The notes under the pieces are model-generated. The model had not been told where the DNA came from. It saw only the letters and a list, made by a program, of their open reading frames with translations, and did no database searches. A program made the position numbers and the translations under genes. Shown here piece by piece: positions 43,121 through 54,190 of a stretch of DNA of 64,000 bases; positions within the stretch are counted from its first letter, which is position 1, and each line of letters opens with the position of its first letter. The DNA comes from Apostichopus japonicus (lineage: Eukaryota; Echinodermata; Holothuroidea; Aspidochirotida; Stichopodidae), in NCBI RefSeq assembly GCF_037975245.1, contig NC_092570.1, positions 6,679,001 through 6,743,000 of the forward strand, written 5' to 3'.

Positions 43121-44664
43121 AATGTCCCTTGCTCTTCGTTTACATTTGAATTAAAAATACTGGATCTTAGTGTAGTTGGAATAATTAACTTGTCCCCTCT
43201 AAACAATAGACCATCACTTACAGTGATTTCATGTTTATAATTCCAGTACGGTTTTGCACCTATAGGGACGTCTGTCCTTGAACTAGGCCATCCTTGCCTG
43301 GTTAGCTCAATCAGCTCTCCCAAGGCTTCATCACCACTTGTAGCATGCAAAATTTCACTCATTTTGGTTTTAGAAATTGGCAGCATTTCAAGTCGAGCCA
43401 CCTCAAATTCCTTTTCACCCAAATTGTCTGCTTCTTGTTTTAAACTTGCTCTAGACAATGTGTCAGCAATAAATAACTCTGCCCCTGGTCGGTATTGTAC
43501 ACTCAGGGGGTATTTCTGTACTTTCATTAACATTTGCTGAAGTCGATGTGGAGTTTGATACAAGGGTTTCTTAAAAATTGGTTCTAATGGTTTGTGATCT
43601 GTTTCAACATGAATTGATTTCTGACCATACAGGTACTCATGAAAACGCTCACAACCAAACACAATGGCCAGCATTTCTTTTTCGATTTGGGCGTAATTTT
43701 GCTGACTCTTAGTCAATGATTTAGAAGCATACGCTACTGGGGACCCTTCTTGTAGAATTACTGCTCCGACACCGAGGCTACTAGAATCTACTGATAGGGT
43801 TACTTCTTTTGTGACATCAAACAATTTTAGAACAGGGGCCTGCGTAATCTTTTCTTTAAGCCTTTGAAAACTTTTTTGTTGAGCATCTCCCCATTCCCAG
43901 TGCACACCTTTCTCAAGAAGTGCCCTTAAGGGTGCACTCTCTGTAGACAAATTTGGGATAAATTTTGCTAAATAGGTAATTACACCCATAAACCTTTGTA
44001 ACCCTTCCTTATCTTCTGGTGACTTCATTTCTGTGACAGCTCTGACCTTCTCTGGGTCAACCTTGAGCCCACTCTCACTTAACACATGACCTAGATAGGT
44101 AATTTCAGATTTTCTTATCTGACATTTACTTTTGTTCAGTTTGACTTTTCTAAGTCGGCTTCTCTCCAAAACATTACGTAACCGCTGGTCATGCTCTGCT
44201 ACAGTCTCTCCCCAGATTAGAATGTCGTCTGCTACGATTTCAACTCCTTCAATACTTTCATACACCTGGCTCATAACATCTTGGAAAACTTCCGGAGCTG
44301 AACAAATTCCAAACGGCAGCCTATTAAATTTAAATCGTCCAAATGGAGTATTAAATGTGCAGAACTTGGAACTTTCTTCGTCAAGTTTGATCTGCCAGAA
44401 ACCTGAGCTTGCGTCCAAAACTGAAAATACTTTCGCTTTTGGCATTCCCGATACCACCTCTTCAATAGTGCGCATAGGAAAATGTTCCCTGCTGATCGCT
44501 TTGTTCAAGTCTCTGGGGTCGATGCAAATGCGGGTTTTGTTTGGTTTAATGACGGTCACCATACTATTCACCCACTGTGTTGGCTCATGCACTCGCTCAA
44601 TTACATTAAGCTTTTCCATTCTCTCAAGTTCCTTTTGAACTCTGTCCCGAAGAGCTACGGGCAA
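43102..44664 (-). CDS. Reverse transcriptase and RNase H of the gypsy element
   Basis: About 520 codons open from just after the TAA at 44665. RT motifs: VFSVLDASSGFWQI (first Asp about residue 84), LPFGICSAPEVFQ, and VADDILIWG (catalytic DD about 146-147, with Ala in place of the usual Val). RNase H motifs: SVDSSSLGVGAVIL (about 292), a glutamate near QIEKEMLAIV and ETDHKPL (about 354-360). The frame then leaves the polyprotein at a small deletion and ends 17 residues later. There is no real initiation codon; translation depends on upstream gag. Confidence 0.9.
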   Translation of the reverse strand: MPVALRDRVQKELERMEKLNVIERVHEPTQWVNSMVTVIKPNKTRICIDPRDLNKAISREHFPMRTIEEVVSGMPKAKVFSVLDASSGFWQIKLDEESSKFCTFNTPFGRFKFNRLPFGICSAPEVFQDVMSQVYESIEGVEIVADDILIWGETVAEHDQRLRNVLERSRLRKVKLNKSKCQIRKSEITYLGHVLSESGLKVDPEKVRAVTEMKSPEDKEGLQRFMGVITYLAKFIPNLSTESAPLRALLEKGVHWEWGDAQQKSFQRLKEKITQAPVLKLFDVTKEVTLSVDSSSLGVGAVILQEGSPVAYASKSLTKSQQNYAQIEKEMLAIVFGCERFHEYLYGQKSIHVETDHKPLEPIFKKPLYQTPHRLQQMLMKVQKYPLSVQYRPGAELFIADTLSRASLKQEADNLGEKEFEVARLEMLPISKTKMSEILHATSGDEALGELIELTRQGWPSSRTDVPIGAKPYWNYKHEITVSDGLLFRGDKLIIPTTLRSSIFNSNVNEEQGTLCFGLK

Positions 44665-45999
44665 TTATCGGGGCGGGTGAATGACTGGTGGAACATTAGG
44701 ATCTACTGTTATATGATGCGTCACATCTGTGATTTCGCCTAATCCTTCGAAAACATCCTTGTATTCATCCAGGATGTCTGACTTTTGTTCTTCCTTTGTG
44801 GTGAAGACACGTTTGATGAGCTCTAAATTTTGACTGCTCTCCAGCCCTAACAAACATTGTGGTGAACCATCTACTACTTGGAAATCTAGCACATGGTAGC
44901 GGTCCTTATACTCGCAAAGTAAGTTAATGTGTCCAAGGGGACTCAATCTTTGTCCTCCATAACCCACAAGTTTTGTTCCGCTTTTAGTCAGAGGTTGTTT
45001 TGTGACACGTTGGCATGTGGCATAATTAATGACATTGCACTCTGCTCCAGTGTCAATTGTGAATAGCACTGGCTTATCCTCAAGCTTGAGTGGCACTTCC
45101 CATTTTTCTTTGTTTGTGATGGAATCGTTCTTTGTCATTCCAATATAAAACTCATCAATTTCTGGGTCAGAATCTGAATCTCTCCCCTGGGATTTGACTA
45201 CTCTGACTTCTTTTGGTTTTTGCTTTGGTGCATTTTCTTGCTTGCTTCTACAAACTACTGCAAAATGATTCAGTTTTCCACAGTTTCTACATGATAGCCC
45301 TTTAGCTGGACAATCATGATTCTGAGTCCACGCCCTGCCACATTTAAAACATGACTGTGTCTGATTCTGAAACTTTTTGTTTCTTAGTGTATTAGAATTC
45401 GCAAAAGTTCTTACCGTTTGCAAGTTCTTTTCTGTGTCCGCTGTGGACGACTTCATTTGGTGCGTTGTAGCTTCACTTGCACGGCAAATGTCCACAGCTT
45501 TCTTTAACGTCAGGTCCTCTTCACGGAGAAGACGTCGACGGATCTGGTCATCACAGACCCCGCACACGATCCTGTCACGAATTAATCCTTCTGCTAAGGT
45601 TCCAAATTCGCAACTTTTCGATTTGTTACGTAATTCCGTCACATAATGGTCGATGGTCTCATGTTGCTTTTGGTTTGTAGTATTGAATATGTGGCGTTCC
45701 CACGTTATGTTCTTCCTGGGCGCACAGTACTCCTCAAATTTCTCCATTACTTTATTAAGTGTCTTTTCATCTCCTGCTTCCTGCCATTGGAATGAGTTGT
45801 AAATCTCAACTGCATCCTCCCCAGCAATATGAAGTAACGCTGCGCTCTTTACTTCATCTGTTTTAGCGGCTATACCACTTGCAGAAATGTATAGAAGAAA
45901 CATTTGCTTGCATTTCCTCCAGTTTTCCGCAAGGTTTCCTTGAAGGCTCAACTCGCCTGGTTGTCTCAGCTGATCCATATTTGCAATTTCCAGTAACAA
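44665..45999 (-). CDS. Gag and aspartic protease of the gypsy element
   Basis: 444 residues. Capsid-like helical region at about 20-180. Two zinc knuckles at about 217-250: CFKCGRAWTQNHDC, then the canonical C-x2-C-x4-H-x4-C in CRNCGKLNHFAVVC. Protease active-site motif FTIDTGAE at about 313-320. The frame ends in TAA at 44665-44667, directly before the RT region in the same frame, so the two were probably one polyprotein and the stop is probably a mutation; a natural readthrough stop is the alternative. Start taken at the first ATG; a second ATG seven codons on fits equally well. Confidence 0.88.
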   Translation of the reverse strand: MLLEIANMDQLRQPGELSLQGNLAENWRKCKQMFLLYISASGIAAKTDEVKSAALLHIAGEDAVEIYNSFQWQEAGDEKTLNKVMEKFEEYCAPRKNITWERHIFNTTNQKQHETIDHYVTELRNKSKSCEFGTLAEGLIRDRIVCGVCDDQIRRRLLREEDLTLKKAVDICRASEATTHQMKSSTADTEKNLQTVRTFANSNTLRNKKFQNQTQSCFKCGRAWTQNHDCPAKGLSCRNCGKLNHFAVVCRSKQENAPKQKPKEVRVVKSQGRDSDSDPEIDEFYIGMTKNDSITNKEKWEVPLKLEDKPVLFTIDTGAECNVINYATCQRVTKQPLTKSGTKLVGYGGQRLSPLGHINLLCEYKDRYHVLDFQVVDGSPQCLLGLESSQNLELIKRVFTTKEEQKSDILDEYKDVFEGLGEITDVTHHITVDPNVPPVIHPPR

Positions 46000-46029
46000 A
46001 ATTAGAAAATTCTTAAAATAAGGATAACT

Positions 46030-46047
46030 TTTTCACTTCTGACACCA
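46030..46047 (-). other. Primer-binding site
   Basis: Directly after the 5' LTR the minus strand reads TGGTGTCAGAAGTGAAAA. TGG complements a tRNA CCA end; the tRNA species was not determined. Confidence 0.7.
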
Positions 46048-46186
46048 TGTAATATTCTTGATGATAATTATACAAGAGATGATTCGAAGAGGAGTTGTTA
46101 TGGCTTTGACTTCTGTATTCAGAGTGTCTCATTATACACACTCATTGTTCTTAACTACTTCTACTAACATGCGTCATATACAAACA
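46048..46186 (-). repeat. 5' LTR (139 bp)
   Basis: Minus strand runs TGTTTGTATATGACGC ... GAATATTACA, with TG/CA ends, and abuts the primer-binding site. Confidence 0.9.
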
Positions 46187-46489
46187 TTCCTAAGAGTGAC
46201 CACAGCCCCATGCTTCTTAGGGTAGGTTGGTGGTTACAACAGGACATATTGTGGTTGCTAAAGGGTGGTGTAAAATACAATACTGTAGAATGAGTACAAT
46301 ATGTTACAATGGTCACTCATGCTGAATGTTTAGCAAACATTTTGCTGCCCTTAGGTATTTTAATTCAAGTGAGAAATGATTTTGCCTATTCAAACTGTTA
46401 TTTTCTGTATTGCTAATAAGAGAAAGATAAAGACATTTTAAGTAAGATGTTTAAGGACAATTAGTTAATTTCATCAAATCACACAAAAC

Positions 46490-47510
46490 TCAAACACCTG
46501 TAACTCCAAACACAAGTACCACCCAACATTAGTAGGCCTACCTCCCAACACTAGTGTCTCCAAACACTAGTAACTCCAAACACGAGCACCTCCATCACTG
46601 GGGACTCTAAACAGTAAATTTAAACACTAGTACCTCCCAACACTAGTGGCTCCAAACACTAGTAACTCCAACACGAGAACCTCCAACACTGGTTACTCTA
46701 AACAGTAAATTTAAACACTAGTACCTTCCAACACTAGTAACTCCAACCACAAAAGTAAAAAAATAATACCTCTAAACACTAGCACCTCTAAACACTAGTG
46801 ACTCTAAATATTAGTCAATTTAAACACTAGCACCTCCAAAAACTAGTGACTCAAAATATTTGTGAATCTAAACACCAGCACCTTCCAACACCAGTACCTC
46901 CAACCACTAGTAAGTCAAAACACTAGCACCTCTAAACACTATACCTCTAAACACTAGCACCCACCTCCAAAAAACTAGTGACTCTAAATATTAGTCAATT
47001 TAAACACTAGCACCTCCAAAAACGAGTGAGTCTAAATATTTGTAAATTTTAACACCAGTACCTTCCAACACTAGTACCTTGCAACACTAGTACCTCCAAA
47101 CACTAGTAAGTCAAAACACTAGTGCCTCTTAACACTAGCACCTCTAAACACTAACACCTACAAAAACTAATGACTCTAAATATTAGTCAAATTAAACACA
47201 TAGCACCTCCAAAAACTAGTGACTAAATATTAGTCAATTTAAACACGAGTACCTTCCAACACTAGTACATTCCAACGATAGTACCTCAAAACACTATTGT
47301 TTCCAAACACTAGTAACTCCAAACACTATTATACCTCTAAACACTAGCACCCCTAAACAATAGCACATCCAAAAACTAATGACTCTAAATATTAGTAAAT
47401 TTAAACACTAGCACCTCCAAACATTAGTGACTCTAAACATTAATTAATTTATACACTAGTAACTCCAAACACTAGCAACTCCAAGAACTAGTGACTCTGA
47501 ATACTGCATT
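46490..47510. repeat. AAACACTAGTACCTCC-type minisatellite
   Basis: About 1 kb of degenerate units of roughly 15-16 bp, alternating ACCTCCAAACACTAGT and AACTCCAAACACTAGT variants, with TCTAAATATTAGTCAATTTA insertions that give a longer secondary period. Confidence 0.9.
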
Positions 47511-48475
47511 TGTGCAGAGATAGAGGCTCACTTTTTCACATGGTTCATATCCTTTGGGTTCTTCAATTTAGTAGATAAGAAGGGCTTTTAGTGGAGGTCA
47601 AGGTATATGACTGAAAATTCAGGACCAATAAAAGAAAGGAAATCGCAAGTAATGACATGCACACAAACACACAAATAAACATCGCTGACCATGGAACTGG
47701 GAGCAGTAATCACTATAGTTAATAGACAAGATGAAACAAAAGAAAAAAATTAATCAATTCCGTTTGCTCATAAGGACTGTCCTCATCGCCTAAAGAATCT
47801 ACGAGTTCCCTCTTCCTATTTGCAAAATACCAGGTTCGTGAAGTTTCTCTTCGACCTTACAACTTACAAGGGACATAGCACAAACCGTTCCTGCTTAAAT
47901 TGTTGAAAGCTTAAATGAAGAGCACCCTCAACTATGCGCTGTGGCTAATTTAATCGGATACGTACGAAAGCTGTTTCGTTATGACAAAGTGACAACAACA
48001 ACAAAACAATTTAAATTCTGTTCTCTCTCTCTTTTTTGTTTCTAGATTAATATATTTTTGAACGGGTGTTTCTCCGAATACACAAGCATATTTCTCTGTA
48101 TAACATCCTTAGCGAAATATATTTTATGATGTTCAAACTGAATAAATCTTGTACTTTTATAGAAACATTAATAAACTGGAAAATCAAAAGCTGGATGGGA
48201 CAAGTACCGTATCTAGTGATCTTTTCCATTCGACATTTTGCAGTTAATTAAATACATAATTCTCGTAACTCTTCGAATTTCAGTTTGGAATTTTAAAAAG
48301 TTGAAACAATTTCCTTCATGGGGCCAAGTAGAAGAAATGAATTGGAGCCTTCGTCGCTGGACAGCATTAATTCACTCCCCTTAGAGAGAGTCTTTTTGTC
48401 GATTTCCTCAAACGCCTATGTGTAATCTTTAAGCAATGATCATTTTTAAGTCCTTGTAGAAAGGTACGTACGGTG
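47511..48475. other. Spacer without recognised gene
   Basis: AT-rich; short frames only, with no domain or splice-supported coding signal. Confidence 0.5.
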
Positions 48476-48625
48476 CAGGCGTGTATCCAGGATTTTCAAA
48501 CCCGGGGGGCGCGAATTACTATCTAAGCGGAGCGCCACCATCGGTTGGCGCGCAGCGTACAAGAAAATTTCTTATTTTGATACCCCCCAGATCACCGGAG
48601 ACGGCACTTCTCGGGCTTGAAATGA
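48476..48625. mobile_element. Fragment of the CAGGCGCGTATCCAGG element
   Basis: Begins CAGGCGTGTATCCAGGATTT and continues with the reverse complement of the right side of the 41708-42309 element (GCGGAGCGCCACCATCGGTT, GTACAAGAAAATTT). The other end was not found. Confidence 0.7.
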
Positions 48626-49161
48626 CCAACCAGATGTACAATTTTTGCCTGAGAACCAAGTATTTCCTAATAGTTTTTTTTCCATCCATAACCTTTTTGA
48701 AGATTGTCAACCCGGCACACATCACGTTCGACCTGATCGCATCTCCTGTGGGTCTTTGCTTTTGTAGGTGATTCTACGTCGCGGCCCACAATACCCGTCA
48801 GCCCCACTTTTCAAGGTTTTAAGCCCCATATTTGTTCAGAATTTGAAAATTCACATTTCTCGTGAATAAACTCAGTTCAAAACATACCCATAATGTTGTA
48901 TAAAATTTCATCTATGGACAACCAATATAGAAAAACTTCCACCAACCCCTAACAGACCGGTCAAAATTGCACGAGTAGAGGGAAGTGTGATGCAGAATGT
49001 TGGTCAGAAATTTTCGAAACTTCAGACACAGTTAATTTATTGGTGTACAAATATTAAAACCTCTTATAACGGCTATTATAAAACTTGGTTGAAGGAAAGG
49101 AAAAAATAGCAGATATTTCCGAAACCGAACACTACACACATAGGCGTAGGAGGCGCGGCGG

Positions 49162-49538
49162 CAGTGGCGGAGCTAGGGGTATTGGTCAGGAGGGGCGAGA
49201 ATGGTCTGTAGGGGCGCTTTCGACACTATCTAAGCGGAGCGCCACCACTGGTTGGCGCGTAGCGTACAGAAAATTTTTGAGTAAAGATACTCCCTAGATC
49301 GCCGGAAATGACCCTTTCCGGGCCTGGCTAATTTGCAGATAAACGAAGAATAAGGTGTCATCGCCACATTACACCAACAAAATGTGACAAATGTCAATAA
49401 GTAGATGAGAGCGCAATAAAAAAGTCAATAATCTAGAATAAGTAAAAAGTGGTAAAGAGCTGAAAAAGGCGCCAGCAGTCCATTTGAGTCCGTCAGGGGG
49501 GCATCCGCCCCCATAACCGTATGGACGCTCCGCCACTG
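49162..49538. mobile_element. Non-autonomous hAT element with exact 8-bp target duplication
   Basis: Ends CAGTGGCGGAGC and GCTCCGCCACTG are inverted repeats. CGCGGCGG flanks both sides (49154-49161, 49539-49546). 377 bp, no transposase. A core segment (CTAAGCGGAGCGCCACCA) is shared with the 41708-42309 family. Confidence 0.88.
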
Positions 49539-49882
49539 CGCGGCGGGGGTGCAGCCCCTAATTCGCCATTACTAATGTAAAAGAGAGTTTTGACATAATT
49601 GGACCTCCGTGCTTTTTATACATCTACATGAGACATGTCGTTGTTTACATTAGCATTCCGCGGTATACTGCGCAATTTTAACGGAACGTACGGTACATGA
49701 TGGCATGCGATGTAATAATTGAGGCTTGCTTATATGATATTGACATTAACACGTTGAGCGCGCGAAAATTTTTGGTTATTTTTTCAGGCAAGTCGGACAG
49801 TTTTGAGGCTTTTCATCCTGGAACGCCATTTTCTTGCTCACTGATATGATGTGATATCTGCTGTTTGCGTTACAAATTCAAA

Positions 49883-50656
49883 CAGGCGCGTAGCGAGGAA
49901 TTTGTCAAGGGAGGGGCGAAGCCTGTAGGCAAATTATCTAAGCGTAGCGCCACCATAGGTTGGCGCGAAGCGTACAAGAAAATTTTGGCCGAAAATGCCT
50001 CCCAGATCGCTGGAAATGGCACTACCCAGGACCATTTGTTAGCGCGAAGCGTACACGCAAATTTTGGCCAAAATTGTCTCCCAGATCGCTGGAAATGACA
50101 CTTCCCAGGCCTTGTAAGTTGCATCTAAGCACTTTCTATTTTGAAATTACTTAGCGATATCATTTAAAAAAATGCTGAATGGGGGGGGGGGGCGGGCGGT
50201 CGCCCCCATCCCAAAAATCGTCATGTTCCCCGACGACGCTGTCGAGTTCGAGACCAGCCACAGTTGGTTTCATAGCACAATTCTACACACGCGTTATGAT
50301 AGACCATATATAGTATATATATAGATCATTAGTGAGAGAGGAAAATGGAAACGTCAAAAAATGGAGTTGTCGGTGTAAGGGGTAGGGTGAGTCACACATT
50401 TACGAAATCATTGATCCGTCACTGGCTACCCTTCAGCGCTGTAATGATGTCACTGTTCCTCTTTCTCTTCCCGATGTCTTCACGCTTTTCTTTTACTCCC
50501 TCCTTTTTTCCTTTTTCTCTCTTTCTTCATTTTCTTTTCCCTTCCTTCCTCTCCTCCTCCTCTTTTTCCCCCTTTTTTCCTTTTTTCTTTTCTCTCCTCT
50601 TTTTCCTACCCGGGGGGCGCGCACCCCCAACGCCCCCCCCCCTGGATACGCACCTG
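49883..50656. mobile_element. Larger copy of the polypurine TIR element (opposite orientation)
   Basis: Starts CAGGCGCGTAGCGAGG and ends CCTGGATACGCACCTG. Contains two tandem copies of an internal 80-bp unit (CTCCCAGATCGCTGGAAATG) and a pyrimidine-rich stretch at about 50480-50610, the complement of the purine tract at 41754. No clear target duplication. Confidence 0.75.
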
Positions 50657-51289
50657 ATACATGCAATACAGACACAACTCTTTAAATGTACATTAATATT
50701 CACACAGATTGAAACAGATTGAAAGAGGAAGGTGCAAACTGCATTATCAGTACGCGGCTGGTACGGTACGGTGCCAGCATTATTTTAATATATGACAGCA
50801 TTAATTTGAATTTATGTCCACATCAAATCAATTTTATGTAGACATAAAAAAGTCCTGCCTCCTGATATGTCGTCATAATTTCTGAATTTTGTCCACTGTG
50901 GCCCACCATACACGTTGTGATATTTGAGAGTGCACACAATTATGAGAGCCTATACTACAAATTTGGCTATCTCTACACGGGACAGCAACGTTACAATTAG
51001 TTGCATTGAGACCGTCGGTATAATGCGCTATATAAATACGTTATTTAAACAAAATACATTGTGTTTATTGAGCACGATAAATGCAAAAATGTTTGCAGAC
51101 AATGGTAGGGACTATTAGCCAAACAAATCACAGGAAATTTGGAAACGCATCATTGACTGCTTTCAGCATGAAACTTCTTTGTAACGGGAGTATTTTTAAC
51201 CTTCTACTTTGCGGTTGATTGTTATCATTTATTTGTTTTGAAAAAAATTCAATCATCTATACAAAGGATTGGAAGGAATGTTGTAGCCT
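50657..51289. other. Spacer without recognised gene
   Basis: AT-rich; nothing supportable seen. Confidence 0.45.
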
Positions 51290-51390
51290 GTTCCCACGAA
51301 CGCGGGCTTGCTTCACTCTTGATCGACCTATCGAGGCTAGGGCAAGTTGATCCACCCTTTTACTCCGTGGGAACGGAGCAAGCCCGAGCT
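51289..51390. repeat. Imperfect inverted repeat / hairpin
   Basis: GTTCCCACG near 51290 pairs with CGTGGGAAC near 51367, and GGGCTTGCT near 51303 pairs with AGCAAGCCC near 51378. The two arm pairs are out of nested order, so this is a rearranged or composite palindrome, perhaps a MITE remnant. Confidence 0.45.
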
Positions 51391-52591
51391 TGATCAAACC
51401 CCTCATGAGAGGTGGAGTTAGGACAGCTAAGCCCGGGTAAACGATAATCAATGTAAATAAACTATTGCCTTAATTGGGGTGTAAAAGATACGATGGATTT
51501 TATCAGTTGTGGTTTCCGCCGCTTGCTTATTTCTGTATCGACATAAACTGTGTCTATTTCCATATTGGTTGTGCATGTGTACAATGGACCGATGCAGCGA
51601 GAATGAAGGAATAACGTAAGGCATTGCTGAGTAGTAGGCCTACACAGTGTATAGCTGCCCGTGTATATCCGCATACATACAGTATAAAGTTTGAGCTGCT
51701 TTCTTGAAGACGTCCAGATAACCGGAAAGGCCATCATTATTATTTTATTATTATTATTGTTATTATTATCGATATTTTCCTGTACAATATGTCGCAGAAG
51801 TAGACAGAGCGAAGTATATATGTGGTCGGAAGATGAAGTATTGGCATTTGATGCGACGAAAATAATATGTCGAAACTTGATGGGACATGCCGCAACGCTC
51901 CAGTGTACTGAGACATCTGTATGCGTATGGGAGAGAAAGGCTACGACAGAACGGTCAGCCAAATAAAGTACAAACTGAAAAATTTAAGCTAGGTTTACTG
52001 GCTTCTATTTTATCGATAATCAGGAACATAATATGTAGTAGCCCAACTAACACGTAGCCTAGTTACTTACTCATCAGGCCCGTAAAATTTTACAATCTAA
52101 TAGGCCTATATAAAAGAAAAAATTGTAAATCACATACCAAAGTAAAAATAAAAGGATAACTAGAATGTATGCATTCTGGATTCAGTAAAACAAGAGCCAC
52201 ATCACACATGTTTGATTACTTAAAAAGACAAGACTTACAATTGACCGTAAAGAATTATTGCTGTGTACATATCCCGATGCGGGAACATGTTTATAGACAT
52301 GAAACCGATGTGCTGAACTTTTTCCCGCCGTTTAGACTGGGTGTCCCCAAGACAAAATCATGGTCAATGAAGCTCGTAGTAAACGTCCATATAAGGGAAT
52401 ATGGGTGGAGCATACATTCGCTTTCTTACAGCGTTGATGAATGACGTTTACCAGTTAAAATATGTGATTGGTTAATTGCTATCATCTTAAAACATAAAAC
52501 ACAAGTCAACTAGCGACCCAGATACTGACGCAGGACCAGCTGTTTAATAGTGTAGAGCTCGAACTGCAATCGTGGGACGGTGCCAAGTATT
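51391..52591. other. Spacer without recognised gene
   Basis: Contains an ATT trinucleotide run at about 51737-51768. A 166-codon minus-strand frame crossing it has no domain and reads asparagine repeats from the microsatellite. Confidence 0.45.
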
Positions 52592-53595
52592 GGGGGGTAC
52601 ACGTTGTCAGTCCGACACGTTTTCAGTCCGAAAATAAAATACACGTTTCAAGTCCAAAAAACGAGTTTTCAGTCCGACACTTTTTCAGTCCGAAAATAAA
52701 ATACACGTTTTAAGTCCGAAAAAACAAGTTTTCAGTCCGACACGTTTTCAGTCCAAAATAAAATACTTTTTGAGGCCGAAAAAACGAGTTTTCAGTCCGA
52801 CACCTTTTCAGTCCGAAAATAAAATACACGTTTTCAGTCCGAAAATAAAATACACGTTTTAAGTCCGAAAAAACAAGTTTTCAGTCCGACACGTTCACAG
52901 TCCGAAAATAAAATTTACAATTTACATGCATCTAGGTGCGGAATAGAGCAGTGTTTCGTCTAAAATGAAAAAAAAAGGCCCCCACTATATGGGTGAAAAA
53001 GTAATAACGTGATTTCAAATAATCCCTGGGCTCAACCCATGCAACAACATGGATAATTAAGTGACTACGCACCATCCTTGACATCCTACGACCGAAAAAG
53101 AACGCAACCGTGCGTGGTGATTACTTGCCGAAATGTTCCTTACTGCCACCTCGCATTCCAGGGTTGTTTATTGGTGATATTATGGCATTAAAACTGCTTT
53201 CATTGCCAAACTGAAAACGTGTATCTCATTTTCGGACTGAAAAACGTGTATTACACGTTTTCGATCTGAAAACGTGTATTTCATTTTCAGAATGAAAACG
53301 TGTATTTCATTTTCGGACTGAAAAACGTGTATTACACGTTTTCATTCTGAAAACGTGTATATCATTTTCGGACTGAAAAACGTGCATTACACGTTTTCAA
53401 TCTGAAAACGTGTATTTCATTTTCAAACTGAAAACGTGTATTTCATTTTCGGACTGAAAACGTGTATTTCATTTTCGGACTGAAAACGTGTATTTTATTT
53501 TCGGACTGAAAACGTGTATTTTAGTTTCGGACTGAAAACATGTATTTCATTTTCGGACTGAAAACTTGTCGGACTGAGGGGTGTACCCCCCCCCC
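52592..53595. mobile_element. Foldback-type element with minisatellite arms
   Basis: Left end GGGGGGTACACGTTGTCAG and right end CTGAGGGGTGTACCCCCC are inverted. The left arm (about 52600-52915) is a tandem array of TTTTCAGTCCGAAAATAAAA units. The right arm (about 53209-53575) is an array of the exact reverse complement, TTTCATTTTCGGACTGAAAA. The central 290 bp shows no coding sequence. Long inverted arms made of short direct repeats are the hallmark of foldback transposons such as Drosophila FB. Target duplication not resolved. Confidence 0.75.
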
Positions 53596-54079
53596 TCAAA
53601 TATCAGACGTTCAACGAATAGAAGATGGATTTAAGTTGCGCATAAACTTCGTAACGTTTGTTTAAAAAATTTGTGAAAGCATATGAATTCAAACTGAATA
53701 GAGGGGAAATATGTGGGTACAGTTATTACACATGGAATAGTTGTAACCACAGTAATCGTTATCAATGGAATATATTTAAGAAAAATGTTATAACTGAAAC
53801 ATATAAATAAGAAAAAAGTGCTGAGATAAAATTCACGGATCAAATTTACAGCAAAAGGATAAAGAACGAAGAGTCTTCTGTTTGAACTTTCGTCGTGCTA
53901 TACCCCATCCTTTCTTATTTTGACATGTTTCATCATTCATGCATGTATCGATCGCGTGTATATGAACTTTGTAATGTTTTCACCTCATTTTGTCTCGAAA
54001 GAAAACTTGTTCCTTGTTTCCAATGTGCACATTGGATATTGCAGGCCTAGTATGCATTTTTTCCTCGAGGGGTGGGGGG
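53596..54079. other. Spacer without recognised gene
   Basis: AT-rich; nothing supportable seen. Confidence 0.45.
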
Positions 54080-54190
54080 CGGTGGCGGAGCGTCCATACA
54101 GTCAGAGGGGCGGATGCCCCCTGACGGACTCAAACTGACTGCTGGCGCCCTTTCAGCTTTTTACCACTTTTTAATTATTCGCGATTATTG
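54080..54190. mobile_element. Fragment of the 49162-49538 hAT element
   Basis: CGGTGGCGGAGCGTCCATAC, GACGGACTCAAACTG and GCTTTTTACCACTTTTTA match the reverse complement of the right part of that element. The second end was not found. Confidence 0.7.

Larger units (their letters stand above)
41380..46186 (-). mobile_element. Ty3/gypsy LTR retrotransposon, minus strand, with nested insertion
   Basis: Two direct LTRs of about 140 bp flank, in minus-strand order, a primer-binding site, gag with CCHC knuckles, aspartic protease, RT, RNase H and integrase. Very short LTRs and a single-frame gag-pol layout recall the mag/SURL lineage known from sea urchins and insects; that placement is inference. 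The copy is disabled: stop codon at 44665-44667, deletion in the integrase zinc finger near 43.12 kb, and a 602-bp element at 41708-42309. LTRs differ by about one substitution and a 2-bp indel, so insertion was recent. No clear target-site duplication or polypurine tract was found. Confidence 0.93.

Noticed and set aside
51462-51962. 166-residue minus-strand frame
   Set aside because: No domain; includes an asparagine run from an ATT microsatellite; no splice or homology support.
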